A stretch of DNA of 64,000 bases. It comes from Metopolophium dirhodum. Taxonomy: Eukaryota > Arthropoda > Insecta > Hemiptera > Aphididae. The notes below the pieces were generated by a model. The model saw nothing but the letters and a program-made list of their open reading frames with translations. It had not been told where the DNA came from and did no database searches. The position numbers were made by a program, and so were the translations under genes. The stretch lies in the NCBI RefSeq assembly GCF_019925205.1, contig NC_083560.1:63129266-63193265 (forward strand). Reading direction: 5' to 3'. This document shows positions 13,901 to 28,900 of this stretch, piece by piece (positions within the stretch are counted from its first letter, which is position 1; each line of letters starts with the position of its first letter).

Positions 13901-16900
13901 TTTTGTACGTTTTACTTACTATAAAATTTCCAATACGACATTCGTCGTTAGCCTGCCAATTTTTAACAATTTTAATCGACGCAAAGAGTGAAAATAAAAT
14001 GTATTTCAACGTACCTATTGGTTTGAAAACTTAACGAGTATTAAACAATCAGCTGTCATTTCAATGACGTTTGTATTGATGAACGTCTCTACGACTTGAT
14101 TCGTCTCGAGAAAATACAAACTACGACGATGTTTACCAAATAACATTTTTAATTTTACGAACAATATAAAAATCCCGCTTGAACGTAGGTACGTGTTTTT
14201 TAATTTATTGCATTTCGGCACATTTAAATACCAATTATCAGAATATACATTGTAATATGTATAAAATGAAAAAAAAACATGACTACTATAAAGAATTGAA
14301 AATATGTGTGGTTCTATCACCCGACAAGACATAAGGGAAGCGAATCTAGCGAGGAGAGCTAAACAAACCGCACGTCCTCCGCGAACCCCGTCGCGTCCAT
14401 TGTCTTGCAAAGTTATTATAATTGTTATTGAGCGTGTGCGGTACAAAATGCGAATAATTGCGTTCCACGCAACGGCTAGAAATTCGACGTGTATACGACA
14501 CATCTCAGATGACGGGAATGATTTATGTTACAGGTGAACCAAAAGGAAGCTGCCAAACCCATGCATCTAGAAGATTTAGCCGCGTTGAAAGAGGTGTCCG
14601 AAGAGACCGTTCTCGACGAATTGCAAAATCGCCATTTGGACGGTCTGAGCTATACGTTTGTCGGTGACGTGCTGTTGTACATGAACCCGAATCGAGATGA
14701 GCCTCTCTACGAGAAAAAGGTAATAAAAATGATAAATAAATACCTAAGTTACTCGACGCGTTTTAAAATTTTTTTTTTTTATTATTATCATATAATTATA
14801 GATAGTATAACACCTCTTACGTACCTATATAATATTTTGCTAGTACTATATATTAAAATTAAATAGGTACGTGCAAAAATATAACGTAGTAGGTCATTTT
14901 ATTATTATGGTGGTACATTATAATATGTTATACAGTTATATTATTATCTAAGCTGAATTTTGAAAACTTTCTAGTTCTATTTATTTCACATTACATTTAT
15001 TTTGATTGCTATTTGATTTAATTGTTGTTATTTCTAAAAAAAAATACGATAACATTTAAAACAATATTATACGTAGGCACCTATATTTATATATTAAGTT
15101 ACCGAACATATATAAGGAAAAAACCTTATACTGATAATATTATACAACAGAGTATCGAGAAATAATTTTAACATAATATAAACTAAAAAGTTATCAATAA
15201 TTGTAATTTGTGTAACTAATTTACCTATAGCTACCTAATTTGATTGTTATATTGTCTCCCAAACAAGTCCATATTGAATATTCCATATAATAGTTTTGAA
15301 AATATCAAGTACGATAGTATAACGATTTACTTCGTTTACTTATACCAGTTATACATACGCTCTTATCTGTTAATATTGTCGTACGTTTCAGCACCATTAT
15401 CGTTATCAATTCAAATGCCGATCCGATAACGCGCCTCACATATTTAGCGTAGCTGATGCAGCTTATCAGGACATGCTACACCATGAACAGCCACAACACA
15501 TATTGATGGCGGGCGAAACTAAGTCGGGAAAATCGTTGAATTACGGGAAATTAATCGAACACTTGGTGTTCTTGGGAGAGGTTTGTATTTTGGTTTTCGT
15601 CTGTTACAATACAATTAGACATTGGTAGATAAACGCGTGCGGTATGTATCTATATCGGAGGTAGAAAAACGTTTCAATAATAATAATAATAATAACTCTT
15701 AATTAATGGAAAAAAATTGTCCAATTTTATTATTACATAAAATAAAATATAAAGACAGTAGTATTATATTTATAGAAATAAGAGACAAAAAAAAATAATA
15801 TATAAATATTAAATAACTATGTAGACTTAAAAAAATAAGTTGATATATTATGTCCTCCAGGCTCGCGATTATATCGTGTAGTGTAATAAAATGTATTATT
15901 CTCTCGAAACCAATGATATAGGTAAATATTATAATAATATATTAATATATGTGCACCTATAAATATTCAAAAACAGTATTAAATTCTACCAAGTTACCTA
16001 CTGCAAATATACGGATTATAAACTTATAACAAATAATAAGCTTATAATATTATAATATGGCTGAAATAATATTATTATGTTTAATGTTTTAAGCAAAATC
16101 ACATCAAAGTGAACGACATCGGTTTGAAAATAAAGTGTGCTATAGACGTGATTCAAGCATTCGGAAACGCGGCCAACAAATATCACATAAACTCCACTCG
16201 GCACGTGAATCAGACCCAAATTACATATTCGTCCACTGGCAAGATCAGTGGTGCAATATTTTTCATCTACCAGTTAGAGAAATGGAGAGTAACAAACACC
16301 AAGTGAGTGGTTGCAATTTCGTTTAACACTAGTACATTTATATGAAATATAGAATTATAATAGGTTACCGCATACCGCGTTAATGTTTTTGACGCTTATG
16401 GTCTACGCGCATATTGCTTATAGCCACCAGACATGGGTACCTACTATTATATTATTTCCATGAATATTGTTCGATAAGGTCCTAACCGTTCTATCGTATA
16501 GTTTTAAAAATAATTATGCATCAGGACAAATTGAAGTTAAAGTTAAGATTATAGGCAAGGTCAATCTTTACTTAAATTGACTACAAAACGAGACATCTGA
16601 AGTACACATGTACATGTGAATACTTTTGAAGTTTTGATACATCAAGAACAACAAATAATAATACATTAATATCCTCTTAAAAATATATTATACTTATCTA
16701 CTTTTAATTCAATCGTTGTGGTTATACAAAATTACATTAATGTATAAATATCAAATAAATATTTTTATTCTAGATATATTAGAGTGCTTAAACCGAGTAT
16801 TGAGTAATAATGAAATTTTAAAATTGAAAAATTACAAATATACTTAATAACTGTGATGACTGATGAATAATCCATGAAATTAAACGCAGATTTAAAGTTT

Positions 16901-19900
16901 TAAAAAGCTAAATACTATTTTTCATTGTGTAACCTAATAGACAGTATGAATTTTTTTCAGGGATTGCATTTGAAAAAAAAAATCTGTTTTATGTTATTTG
17001 CAATTAAAACGTTACACAATTTATGCGTTTGTCATTATTTAGAATTAAAACGTTTTACAAGTTTTGCGTTTATCGTTAATCAGAATTAAAACGTTATACA
17101 AGTTTTGCGTTTATCGTTATTTAGAATAGTGTAAATACCTATTAAATGTATTAATAATAACTAATGCGGGCAGGTAATGGCCCGGATACGGAGTATTATA
17201 ATAAATCAATTTTAATGTCCGTATGGATGAAAATAATATTTCTAGGAAACTAATAAAACTTTTAAATAAATAGATTTTAAATTATTTCGTTTTACATTAT
17301 TTTTCGTTCAGTGAAATTCTATAAAAGGTGGATAAGTGGATGTCGCTCTGCTGTACAGTAGGTTACAAGTGGGTCACTGTAATGGATGGTGTTAAATTTG
17401 AATTCAATGATATAATATCATTGTATAAGAAAAACGATTCTGAGCGAAAACGGTCAGTCAGCCTATGATATTACCAAGTATATTTGATGATATTATTGTG
17501 AATAAAGTAATTTATAAATAACCTATTTACGTGGAGCCTTGTTTTCAATTTTCAATCCTTAGCTATAAAAGTTGAACATTTTATAAATTTTTAACTACAA
17601 AATAATTATTAAATTATAAATTTGATAAATTCTGTCCAAATTTGATCTTTAAATGCTTATAAAAAAAAACTGTGCCTATGTATTTTCAATATTTTTCAAC
17701 TGCTATTGTAAAAATATATCAGGAGTCTTGTATTAAATTTTTACACTTTTTGGCCCAACAGATAAAACTTTATTGATATTTATAGAAAAAAAAACTAAAA
17801 AAATTGAAAACTGAAAATGCCCGTAAACAGCTCAAAAAGTGTCAAAATATTTTCAAAATTGTATGGTGTATAGGAAATGCTAATATAAACATTCAGTGAA
17901 ATTTTCATGTATCTACAGTTATTCGTTTTTGAATTACAAGAAAATAAGGAAATCGGTACATGAGAAATCGAGTGAATATCTAATGTTGTAAAAATATGAA
18001 TTTAAAACGCTCATAAAAATTTAATTTGACTTTCTTGTAGAAATTTTTTTTTTGATAAAGTTAGACAAACTTATGAGGAATCTTGTATTAGATTTTAAAA
18101 TCTTAGATTTAAAAAGAAAATTTTTTATGAATTTCTAACTCAAAATAATTTGCAAATTTTCGTGATTTTTCCGTATTTTTTCAAGATTTGAACTTTAAAC
18201 GTGTATAAAAAAAACTGTGACTAAGGATTTTTAATTTTTTTCATCTGCCTTTGAAACAATAACCTAGGAGCCTTCTATTAAATTTTCAAGCTTTTTTACC
18301 CAACAAATAAAATTTTATTGATATTTATAGAAAAAAAATTTAAAAAAACTGAAAACTGACAATGTCCGTAAACAGTTCAAAAAAAGTCAAATTATTTTCA
18401 AAATTGTATTGTGTATAGAAAATGCAAATATAAACAACCAGTGAAAATTTCATGCATCTACGGTCATTTGTTTTAGAGTTACACCAATAACCAAAATCGA
18501 TTTTGTTAAAAATCGATTTTGCGTAAAAATTCCCGTTTTTCCTTAATTTTTCTTTTGTTTTTCACATCGCTTTTGAAAACTACTGGAAAATTAAAATTTT
18601 GACCTCCCCAATGCACCAACGATATTCACTTTCCCATCGAACAAGATACTGAAGTCGAAAATCGAAGCATTATTTCGACTACTTATCGTGTACACAGACA
18701 CAAAAATAAAAAAAAAAATAAAAAAAAAAACACACATCATTGTAAAATCAATACATTCATCGTTTCACTCAGAATCTAAAATACGTTTCGTATTGTAACC
18801 ATATAAGTAATTATAATTATTTATAGATTGCTAAAAAATAATAGCATATTATTGGCCATTGGTATTAAAATGTATTATTTATCTACTTAATATTTTATTT
18901 TACATTTTTACGGAAATAATATTTTGATAGGTACCACGGTATATATAATGTATTGAATTTTTTTTTTCAGGTGTAGTGGACAAAAGAATTTTCACGTGTT
19001 CTACGATTTCTTGGAGGCGGCTAAAGCCGATCATGTTTTCAAGCAATACCACTTGGAGGAGGACCATCGCTATCGGTACTTGGTGGGTGACGGTTCAGAC
19101 GAGCGCTTTCGGTACCAACCAAAGTCAAACGTGAAAAATTTCAACAAACTATTGACTTGCATGAAGGACACGTTGGAGTTTACGGACGAACAGTTGAACA
19201 CGACTTGGCACATTTTGGCGGCTATACTCAACCTTGGTGAGCTGAGCGTTTCCGACGATGATGATGGCGAGACCAAGATTGAAAGTGCCGAACTACTTAC
19301 GAAGAGTAAGTAATGCAATCTTATAAAAACATATGCTCACCATCTCCTCCTTGCTTCTAATGAGAAACAAGCACCCCAGAAAACGAAATGATTTATTTCG
19401 AGTATTAAGTAATGGAAAAAAAATCGATGAATTTTATTCAATTTTGTTTATAATGCAATTTCTGCTTTCTCAGTATAAACACACTGGTATTAGAATATAA
19501 TTTATTTTATTTGTAAGTTATTATGATATATTAGATTGTAGACTTATCAAATCATTCAAATCCAAAAGTACCTACAATATTTCGTAACCGGTCTCACTGC
19601 AGACCGAACACACCGATTTTTATTAAATAATAGTAATAAAAATATTAATTACCTTAACGCCCACGTTCCTACCGCTTAAACACGACACCGTCGCGCACAC
19701 TAAACGTGTTTATTATGAATATGTTATAAACAATAATTATTATACAAATGCACGGAGATAGTGATCAAATCACAAACAATTTGTCCGCACGAATTATTTC
19801 TAAAACGTACGTAAATCGCTCCGGGCGAATGACGCCTACGTGTCCTCGTGACGAAAATATTTGAGTTTAATTTTGAATATCACAACGATATAATATAATA

Positions 19901-22900
19901 ATATTACACGCATTGTAATTTGTATGTGGGTAGGTATAGGCAGGTATAAGTAAGTAGTATACATTTGTATGTTCTGAGCACCCTTTTTACAGGGAGATTT
20001 CATCAGTTTAAGTGGGCATTTCCACATGCTCCACCGTGCAAGGTGTAACACAACATTTTAAAAAGTATGATTTTTAAACCGTTTATATTGCGTTTGTGTA
20101 ACACATCACAGAATTTGTGTAAATAATTTTTTAGAATTAATATTATATAATTGTATTAGTAAATAAAATAATATATAATAAATAATATATATTTATCAAA
20201 TATTGTTCTTTTAAACTTAAAAAAGTAATACGTATATACTACTATATTATTATACTACTAAACTAAAAATAAAAAATCATATAAATATTTTGTTTGTGTA
20301 AAAATCATACTTTTTAAAATGTTGTGTTACACGGTGGAGCATGTAGAAATGCCCGCTTAAACTGAAGGAATCTCCATGTAAAAAAGGTGCTCAGAACATA
20401 CAAATGTATACTACTCAAGTACTACTCTATACGGTTGAATGGCGCGTGTTATACGAAATCGTATAAAATTATAATATATCGAAACAATGTAGATTTACCG
20501 ACCATTTCCCCAAAGTTCCGATTATTATTATTATTATTATTGTTATAACATTATGTACCTATATAATATAGGTACTGAACACGTATTCCGTTACCTATCG
20601 GAAAATAAGTTTTAAAATAAAAATGTTTCGACTTCATCAATAATAATATGATGCGTATGCTTGTACGGACAATAGTAATATCATACTTCACCGAGTTGCA
20701 TATAATAAAATAATATTAAATATTAAGAGCGTCCGCGTTTCACATGTATAGGTTCATTCACTTTATTATTTTTTTTCAACTATTAAAAAAATAGGTAGGT
20801 ACTATATAGCTGTTTTAAAATGTTCATCCGTATATTTTGTGAAATGTAAAAATCTTTGTATTTTCACAATGTACAATTGTTGCCCTGTTCTCGATGAAAT
20901 AATCCCTCTGACACTCTGTACGCACATTATTATTAGGTAGTTACCATCTTAGGTATCATCTCCAGCCAACATATTATAGTACATTACAGCTGGTAGCCAC
21001 TTCGACCAGACGTTATTCGACGAATTCGTGTTTTTGGTTTTCAGTCGCTGAATTGTTGGAAGTGGACTCGAAGAAACTGAGCTGGTCGTTGTTAAATTAC
21101 TGTGTGGTGGTCAACGGCACTGCGGTTCGTCGCAAGCAGACGGTTTCGGGGGTGTACGAGTGTTTGCGAGTGTTCGCCCAGACATTGTACGCCAGACTGT
21201 TCGATTGGATAGTGAACGTCATCAATCTGAAACTATCGTTCACCAGGGCCATATTGTGAGTAAACCAATTGGATTTTGAATCGATTGCGAAAAATAACTA
21301 CCCGCTTACCTATAGTTTTACAACTAAATACAAAACGATGACACTCATACTGTTATACTATTATTATAATATTATTTTAATATTATTGTGATATTATTAT
21401 GATATTATTTTAATATTATTATGATATTATTTTAATATTATTATGATATTATTATAATATTATTATGATATTATTATGATATTATTATAATATTATAATG
21501 TATTGTGCTGTGACATCATCGAGAAAATCCAACTGTTCGCAGCGGGGACACGCATGTGGTATATTTGATGGACTCATTCGGTTTCGAATGTTTCCACCAT
21601 AACAATTTGGATCAACTGTACGTCAACTGTCTAAACGAACAACTCCAGTACCATTACAATCAACGGATGTTCGCGTGGGAAATGGTGAGTGAGGAAGGGT
21701 TGCCAAAAAAGTCTATAGAAATATAAGTATAATATTATTGTATATGAGTGGAAATATAATATTATTGTCTATCGTTGTTTAGCATAATGAAAACAGTACA
21801 GCACTGGACTGCTATAACATTAATTATTATTTTTATTCGATTTGGATGACGTTAACGTATATAATGAGTAACACGTTATAAAGTTATTGAAGTATACAGG
21901 GCTAAGCATTATCATCCCCATTTTTTAATTAAAATTTTGATTTTTATATTTATTGAATATATACTGAGAGATCATATTTTCAAACAATTGGGATTTTTTC
22001 TACTGCATACTTAAAGAGTGTCCTATGGTGATACACACTTCTGTTTTTCAAATAAGAACCACCCTTGTTTTCTGAAAATTGTTAAGTGAATAATTTTTCT
22101 GAAAATGTTGACATAGCAAATTCGTTACAATAGACACTCTTTAAGTAGTACAAAATAATCCAATGGTTTAAAAATATGGTCATCGAGTAGCTATATTAAA
22201 AAATTTCAAAAATTAGAATTTGATTAAGTTATCATTATTAAATGAAAAAATAGGGGTGAATATTCTTTCTGAATCACCCTGTAAACTTTCACACTTTTAC
22301 TATGTGATATGACAGCTAGAACCTAGCAGCGGGTCGAGTAGCACTTGAGAAATTTAAAGCATTCGCGACAATAATGCAGATTATGATGTGTACCTATATA
22401 AAGTATGTTATTACCATTACGCGCCCGTCCATAAAATATACAAAAGAATCTTCGCATTGTTTTATGTTCTTTTGTAAACGATCGTTCTTATGGTTCGATA
22501 TGCCAGTTGCGTAAATCATGGCATCTTTATATCTTATTTTTCTATGGTTTGTCGGCTCTGCGTCGACAAACAGACTAATCAAAGTGTCTGTGCAGCAAGA
22601 CTTGGAGGAAGAGGGCATGGACCAGTACAGCATGCAATACCGAAACAATAAACCGATAATAGATGCACTTATGAATAACCCAGATGGACTTTTTTACATG
22701 TTTGACGATGCTACTAAAAACTGTGAAGAAAACTGTGAATATATAACAAGTAAGAAACATATACCATTAATAGTCGTATTATTGACTACCTATAGTAGTA
22801 ATAACTAATACATTAATATAATATATTTTCATAACAAATTAATAGCGGTAGTATATATTTTAAACTTTCTTTTATTGGGGAATTAAAAACGATAATTATT

Positions 22901-25900
22901 AATGTTGTTATTCAATTAAAATTAATTTTTGTATTAAACTTAATGCACTAAAAGTTATATTAGTATAATTCTAGAACATATTAGGTATTCTTAGATTGTA
23001 TTAAACAATCATTATTACCTAAATCCATACTATTTTTTAATTATCTATTTGTAATTTCAATTTTATAAAAATTATAAAGGTACTAAATTCATTTATCACA
23101 TTATTATATAATGCAATAAAACAATTATTTAAAAATATTTATTTTAGCCAGTTACTTGACAATTTACTTTACTCATTTATAATATAACTCAAACCATAAT
23201 ACCTATATAATCTATACGTACGTACATGTGAATAATGTTTTCATTCGTATAATAGATGCACTAGAGATCAACCCCAAAGAACCATACATCCATGTTGCCA
23301 GTTCAAAGAGCTTTAGTGTGGCGCATTATAGTGGCACTGTCTCGTATCAGCTGAAAGACATACTTGAAAAAAATCGTGACTTCTTGGCACCTGAAGTTGT
23401 CGAGACAATGCGTATGTCCAAAGACAACGTGATAAAGGACTTATTCTCCAACCGGTTGACAAAATCTGGAAATCTAACTGTGTGCAGAGAGAAAACTTTA
23501 ATGGTTAAAAATAAAAACAGCAAAATTAGTCGATGGGGCGCGGCGTTGATGTCAGAAAAAACACCAATTCGAGTACGTAAGAAAAAAAATTAATATTATA
23601 TAAATTAAACGTGGTTTTTATTTTTTTTTTTTTATTGGGTAACCCGCGGCAACATAGGCTATTGGGTGTGGGGGAGGGCACTGTAGGTTTTTAAATTGGG
23701 TAGATTGGTACACGTGTGTGTTTTTGGCAGAATTTCTAATGGGGCACCCGTAGGTTTCTGCCGTGCCCCGGGTGGGGGGATGGCGGCACTTGTTCTCGGG
23801 ACACCGTGACTTGCCCGAAGAAAAATGTCGCCCGCGGCCAAGGTATCGAACTCGGGTCGGCTGCGTCACAGCCGACGCCTTAGTCCGCTCGGCCACTCCG
23901 TCCCCCCGGTTTTTATTTTTATATACATTAAATAATTAATATGACAATCCATTTAAATGTTTACAATAATTATTTCAAAAAGTATAAACATTTTAAAAAT
24001 GTGTTTTTAATTTATAGCTATGTTTTTCTAAAACTATATAATATTAAATATTTTAATTAAAAAAGCATTTATCAAAAATCAAAAAAAAATTTTTTAGAAG
24101 TTAATAATTTTCGAAATAGTTAGTGTAAACACTTGTATTTTTTTCCAAAAAAACGTTGTTGAGAAATGTTTAGGGTATCAAAATCCTTAACCTTTAGAAT
24201 AAGCTATATGAGTAAATCCAAAAATAAGTCAATTGATGTATTTAAACTTGGAATAATTATTCAAAAATTCTAATATAAAAACAAAATGCAAATTTGTACC
24301 ATTCCTTTGTATGTTTTCCTAATGTACCAAAAATTAAATGTGATAAAATTGAATTTAAAATATATATATTATACATAAAAGAATGAAAGTTTATAATACC
24401 TTGAGTAGGTATCTATGATAGATATTAAAACAAACACCATATACAATTATTTCCGAATATTTTCCTACAACTGGAGAGATCGAAACCTGCAGATATACCA
24501 GGGAATAATACCACTAACGTATAAAAGTTGTACCGATAACAACGACAACAATTATTATTCTCGATACCGTAATGTCATATCGTTATAAATTTTTTATAGT
24601 AAATATTATTGTTGTGCACCCCACAGAAGTACAACACGGAATCCCGCGGCGAGTATTCGCAAACGCGGCGCATGCGCACTGCGTCTGCGGTTTATCGTTC
24701 GAGCAGCATGGAAATCCTGCGGTCGCTGGCCGACACGGCCGAGCAAAAGAACGGCGTGCACTTTGTCCGATGCTTGCGAGCGACGCTTACCGATGAGCCA
24801 CTTGGCTTCCAACCGGAAGTGGTCAGGCAGCAGATCAAGGCGTTGTCCATAGTCGAGACAGTGTCCGCCCGGCAGGACGGTTACTCGTGCCGGATATCAT
24901 TCCACGAGTTCATACAGAGGTAATATTATTCATGGTGATTGATCACTATGATGCACCATCATATTATGATTTTACTGACGACACAGACAGGGTGCTCTGA
25001 TTTAAAAATTCAAATACTCTAAGCTTCAGTTTTGAGTACAAGTTTAATGGAATTACGGTTCAAACTCTATTGTTTAACCACTTTGCTTTAGCACTTATAA
25101 TATTATGTTTTCTCAGGCTGCTCAATGAAATATGATACGGATATAAGAGATTATAATAATAAGATTATAATTTTTTTTTACCAAATATTGATATTATATT
25201 ATAGTGTTAACCAATCGTAGTGTTAAAACGTCTATAGAATGAATTATTTTAAGTCCGTAATCCACTGGATAGGTAAATTAAGACAGTTAGGAGCTTTACA
25301 AGACGTTATACTGAATACGTGACTGAATACAGGCTTCTATTGTAATATTGTTGACAACAGGAGACTCTATTGGGAAAAATGTTACAGGACGGTTGAGCTC
25401 CCTAGTAGGACTTTGTGTATTTGTCATATTATATTCAGATAATAATGGCATCATTCTCATATTAGTTAACTGATCACGAAAATGCCCATACAGGTCACAT
25501 TTTCTTGTCTATTACAATTTACATACATGATACAATTTCTTTCTGTTTTGATTGCTTTTGAGACGATCGTATAGTAGTAGAACATTTCTTAGAGTAGGCA
25601 CCTACCATTAAAAACAAATATAGTAAAAATACAATCGTAAGGCATAAAAAAAAGTCCTGTATTGTACCTATATTTAATGTATAAAATATAATATACTCAA
25701 TACATTATCCTTTTATTTTCTCTATTTGCTATCGGTGACATAACTACAGATTGATACCGCGATGAAAGACTATAATTATAGTATAATATATAAGGCCCAT
25801 TGCTGCAAACATTTTAATAAAAATATTTTGTTGCGATTTTCAATTTCTAAAACACAATAAAATTTATTTATGAACGTTGCCACACATTATACGGTTATTT

Positions 25901-28900
25901 ATTAATGTTTTATGCGGCCCACATGGCCACATCAAAGTTTTGGCACCTTTACTCAATGTTTTACGGGCTCTTTACAAAATGTCAAACAAAATTTAACCCA
26001 TTACAAGCGATGTGGTGTCCCAAACTCGATTTTTACTTAATATATTATAATAAACATTTACCTAGAGCATGATAAATTATTTAATACAAAATATAAGTTT
26101 TCACATCAAAATTTAAAAAATCACAAATTCATTTCAATGGGCGCCTAAAAGAGCCGGTCCTCTGTACTCTAGGTCCCTACCACCTCTAGGGGCCCTGATA
26201 ATACGCACTTCTATTCACACGTGTGTTATGTGCAACATGGTAGGGTACTATAGGCTTTCCTCTGCACATGTAAATGCGATAAATTTGGTATTCAAGAAAA
26301 ATGTAGCTGTTATTTTCAATGTAACATTCGCATTTTCATATTTTTGTTTGCCTTAGACGCAGTTTACTTGGGACTATTGTTATTTCATGTTAATAAATTA
26401 TACTGATCTGCGATTTTCCATAATACTCCATAAAATCTAGACAAAACTGTAATAGTTACTATTCCGTCGAATCGTGTGTTTAATACATGTAGGTACATAT
26501 TATACAGTCGTAATAATGGAATGATTGTCATATAGGTATAAGTTTTTGGCATTCGATTTTTATGAAAACGTTGAAGTCACCAAGGAAAACTGTCGATTAT
26601 TGCTGATTCGTTTGAAAATGGAAGGATGGCTAATTGGAAAGAGCAAAGTTTTTCTCCGGTACTACAACGAGGAATATTTGTCCAGGTACGTACAACATTT
26701 AGACATTTGAAACAGTATATCAACCATCGACATTATTATTGATTACACATTTAATTATACGCATCGTATTTTCGGTATTATACCCTTTTATTAACATTAA
26801 CCTGCAGCGTTTGAAAAGTAGACGATTTTTCGTAACAAATAGGCTATAATGTATTTAATCTAACTGAAAACTTTCAGGCTCTACGAGACCCAAGTGAAGA
26901 AAGTTGTAAAAGTACAGTCGATGCTCCGAGCATTCATTACGAAAAGGAAAATTCAACCACAGTTGATAAAACAACAATCTGGTAATGACGATGCGTTAAT
27001 ACAGTCTTAATATTTTTAAACTAGTTTGTTGAAGTAACATACAATTTTATTACTTTTTTTTTCGTATTGTTATATTATTATTATATTATACTATTATAAT
27101 CCATAGTTATTAAATTATTGTAGTGTTGTTTAGTTGGAAAATAATACAAATAATAAAATTTAAATATATTCTAAAAAATTAACTTATTTTTTTTTATATA
27201 TATAATAGAGTAGTTATTTTAAGCGTTGGGAAGATTTTTATATTATAATAATTTTGTGTTTTTCATATTCAACTATCGTACCATAACAATATAATAGGTA
27301 TATAACGTACGATCCAAGTATTGTTTAAGTAAATTACCATACCAATAAATTCACACAATATTATACACCATAACTGAGTACATTTTTTTTCAAGCTAATT
27401 TGATTTTTTCTCTAATCCCCTAAAATGCATACAGCCGGTTATGTATTAAATAAAAATAAAAAGTGTTAGCGTATACGTATTTAAACCTAGGTGGTCTAAA
27501 AATGCGAGTGGCAAAAAAAAAGAATACAACCCTCGCCAATGATTTAAAAGCAACTCGGGACTCGCACGTTGGTTTAATGCATATAATATAGGAAAATAAT
27601 GAATGTTTTTACACGATCTATAATATCCAAAGAGGGTCGTAGACAATAGCTCATTAAAAAAATACTGTAATATTGTTATACCGTATTAAATTTAACAACT
27701 AATCTTATTATGCACGAAATCTATTCCAAAATAAAAATATTTGCTCAATTTGTTAAACATGGTGACTATTCCAATTTGGATTGATTGTAAACAGGCAGGT
27801 ATAGTTTAAGTTCAAAGTATATGAATATATTAATGACCGTGACGACAAAAACGTCGTATCGTTTAATTTGATCAAGTGATAAAATACGCTTTTGGATAGG
27901 TTCCTCAACTCTCATATGATTGGGACATTAGGGGGTAGGAGTTCCAACCCCGCCTGAAAATAAAAGTTTGTGTGGGCGTGTGTGTCTATAGAATTATTAT
28001 TATTATTAATTATAGTGTCGGGAATCCTGAATCTGGATTTATATACACCCCGCAAGATGAAATCCTATATACGCCACCGTACTATGTACTCAGAGCTTCA
28101 AATGGTTAGAAATATAAAATTATCTTTTGGTTTATTCATGTACTTCAAATGCAGTGATCAAACTAAATGTAGGTATACGTTTAATAGTAAGAGAGTAGAT
28201 AGACGCCGCATATTTAAAACATAACACAATAGTATTGAATAGTTCACTAAAATAACGCACTGGTTACTGGTATAATAGATGCATACCGGGCACCGGTGAC
28301 TGAACAAAATTTATTTTGAGAAAAACTCGTAGGAGTATACTGCAGTCTATTTTTAATATGCAATAAATTATTTAATATATTTTTTATACTCCACACAATA
28401 ATAATTATTAGTATATTATTCAATACATAGAGAAAAGAAATTTGTTACAATTATTTATTATAATAAACATTTAGCTCGGATATTGTATTGTTACTCCGCC
28501 AAGATTCAGTAAATCTGACCTATGGTCATACCGACATGTAATAAAGCTCCCTACCCCCCTCCCCCCAAATAAAATCGCTCTTACGTCCATGGACACGTAA
28601 ATCAATCGTAGTCATAAGTCACAATATTTTAGGGTATTCGTACGCGAACGAATTGCGCTCTGCACGCAATATTATAATCATAATAATAAAATAATAAAAA
28701 TAATAATCCCCCGCACATTATACACGGCGTACGTGTACACATATACACAAATATAATATATAATATCATGTGTCGTACACCAATGCCGCTACTTGTGCAC
28801 GACCAAAGGGTAGGTGATGACGTTGATGACGATGACAAGCGCTAGCGTTCGGAGGATTTGGTGCGGGACCCTCGTGTTCGGGAGATTCCTGTCGTCGTTG

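Larger units (their letters stand above)
16303..18970 (+). other. ninaC intron 10 (2.7 kb) with repeats
   Basis: It contains unique AT-rich sequence to about 16957, a truncated hAT-like copy (16958-17325) and a long dispersed repeat (17326-18790). No coding sequence is seen. Confidence 0.7.

Noticed and set aside
14015..14503. 162-codon open frame on the - strand, the longest in the window
   Set aside because: It lies antisense in ninaC intron 7 next to exon 8, has no recognisable motif, and no splice or poly(A) context. Probably chance.
23618..23896. 92-codon - strand frame
   Set aside because: Falls entirely inside the tRNA-derived SINE.
23842..23907. Functional tRNA gene
   Set aside because: The A and B boxes are tRNA-like, but the acceptor arm does not close, and the body continues into a SINE with an A-tail and target duplication.
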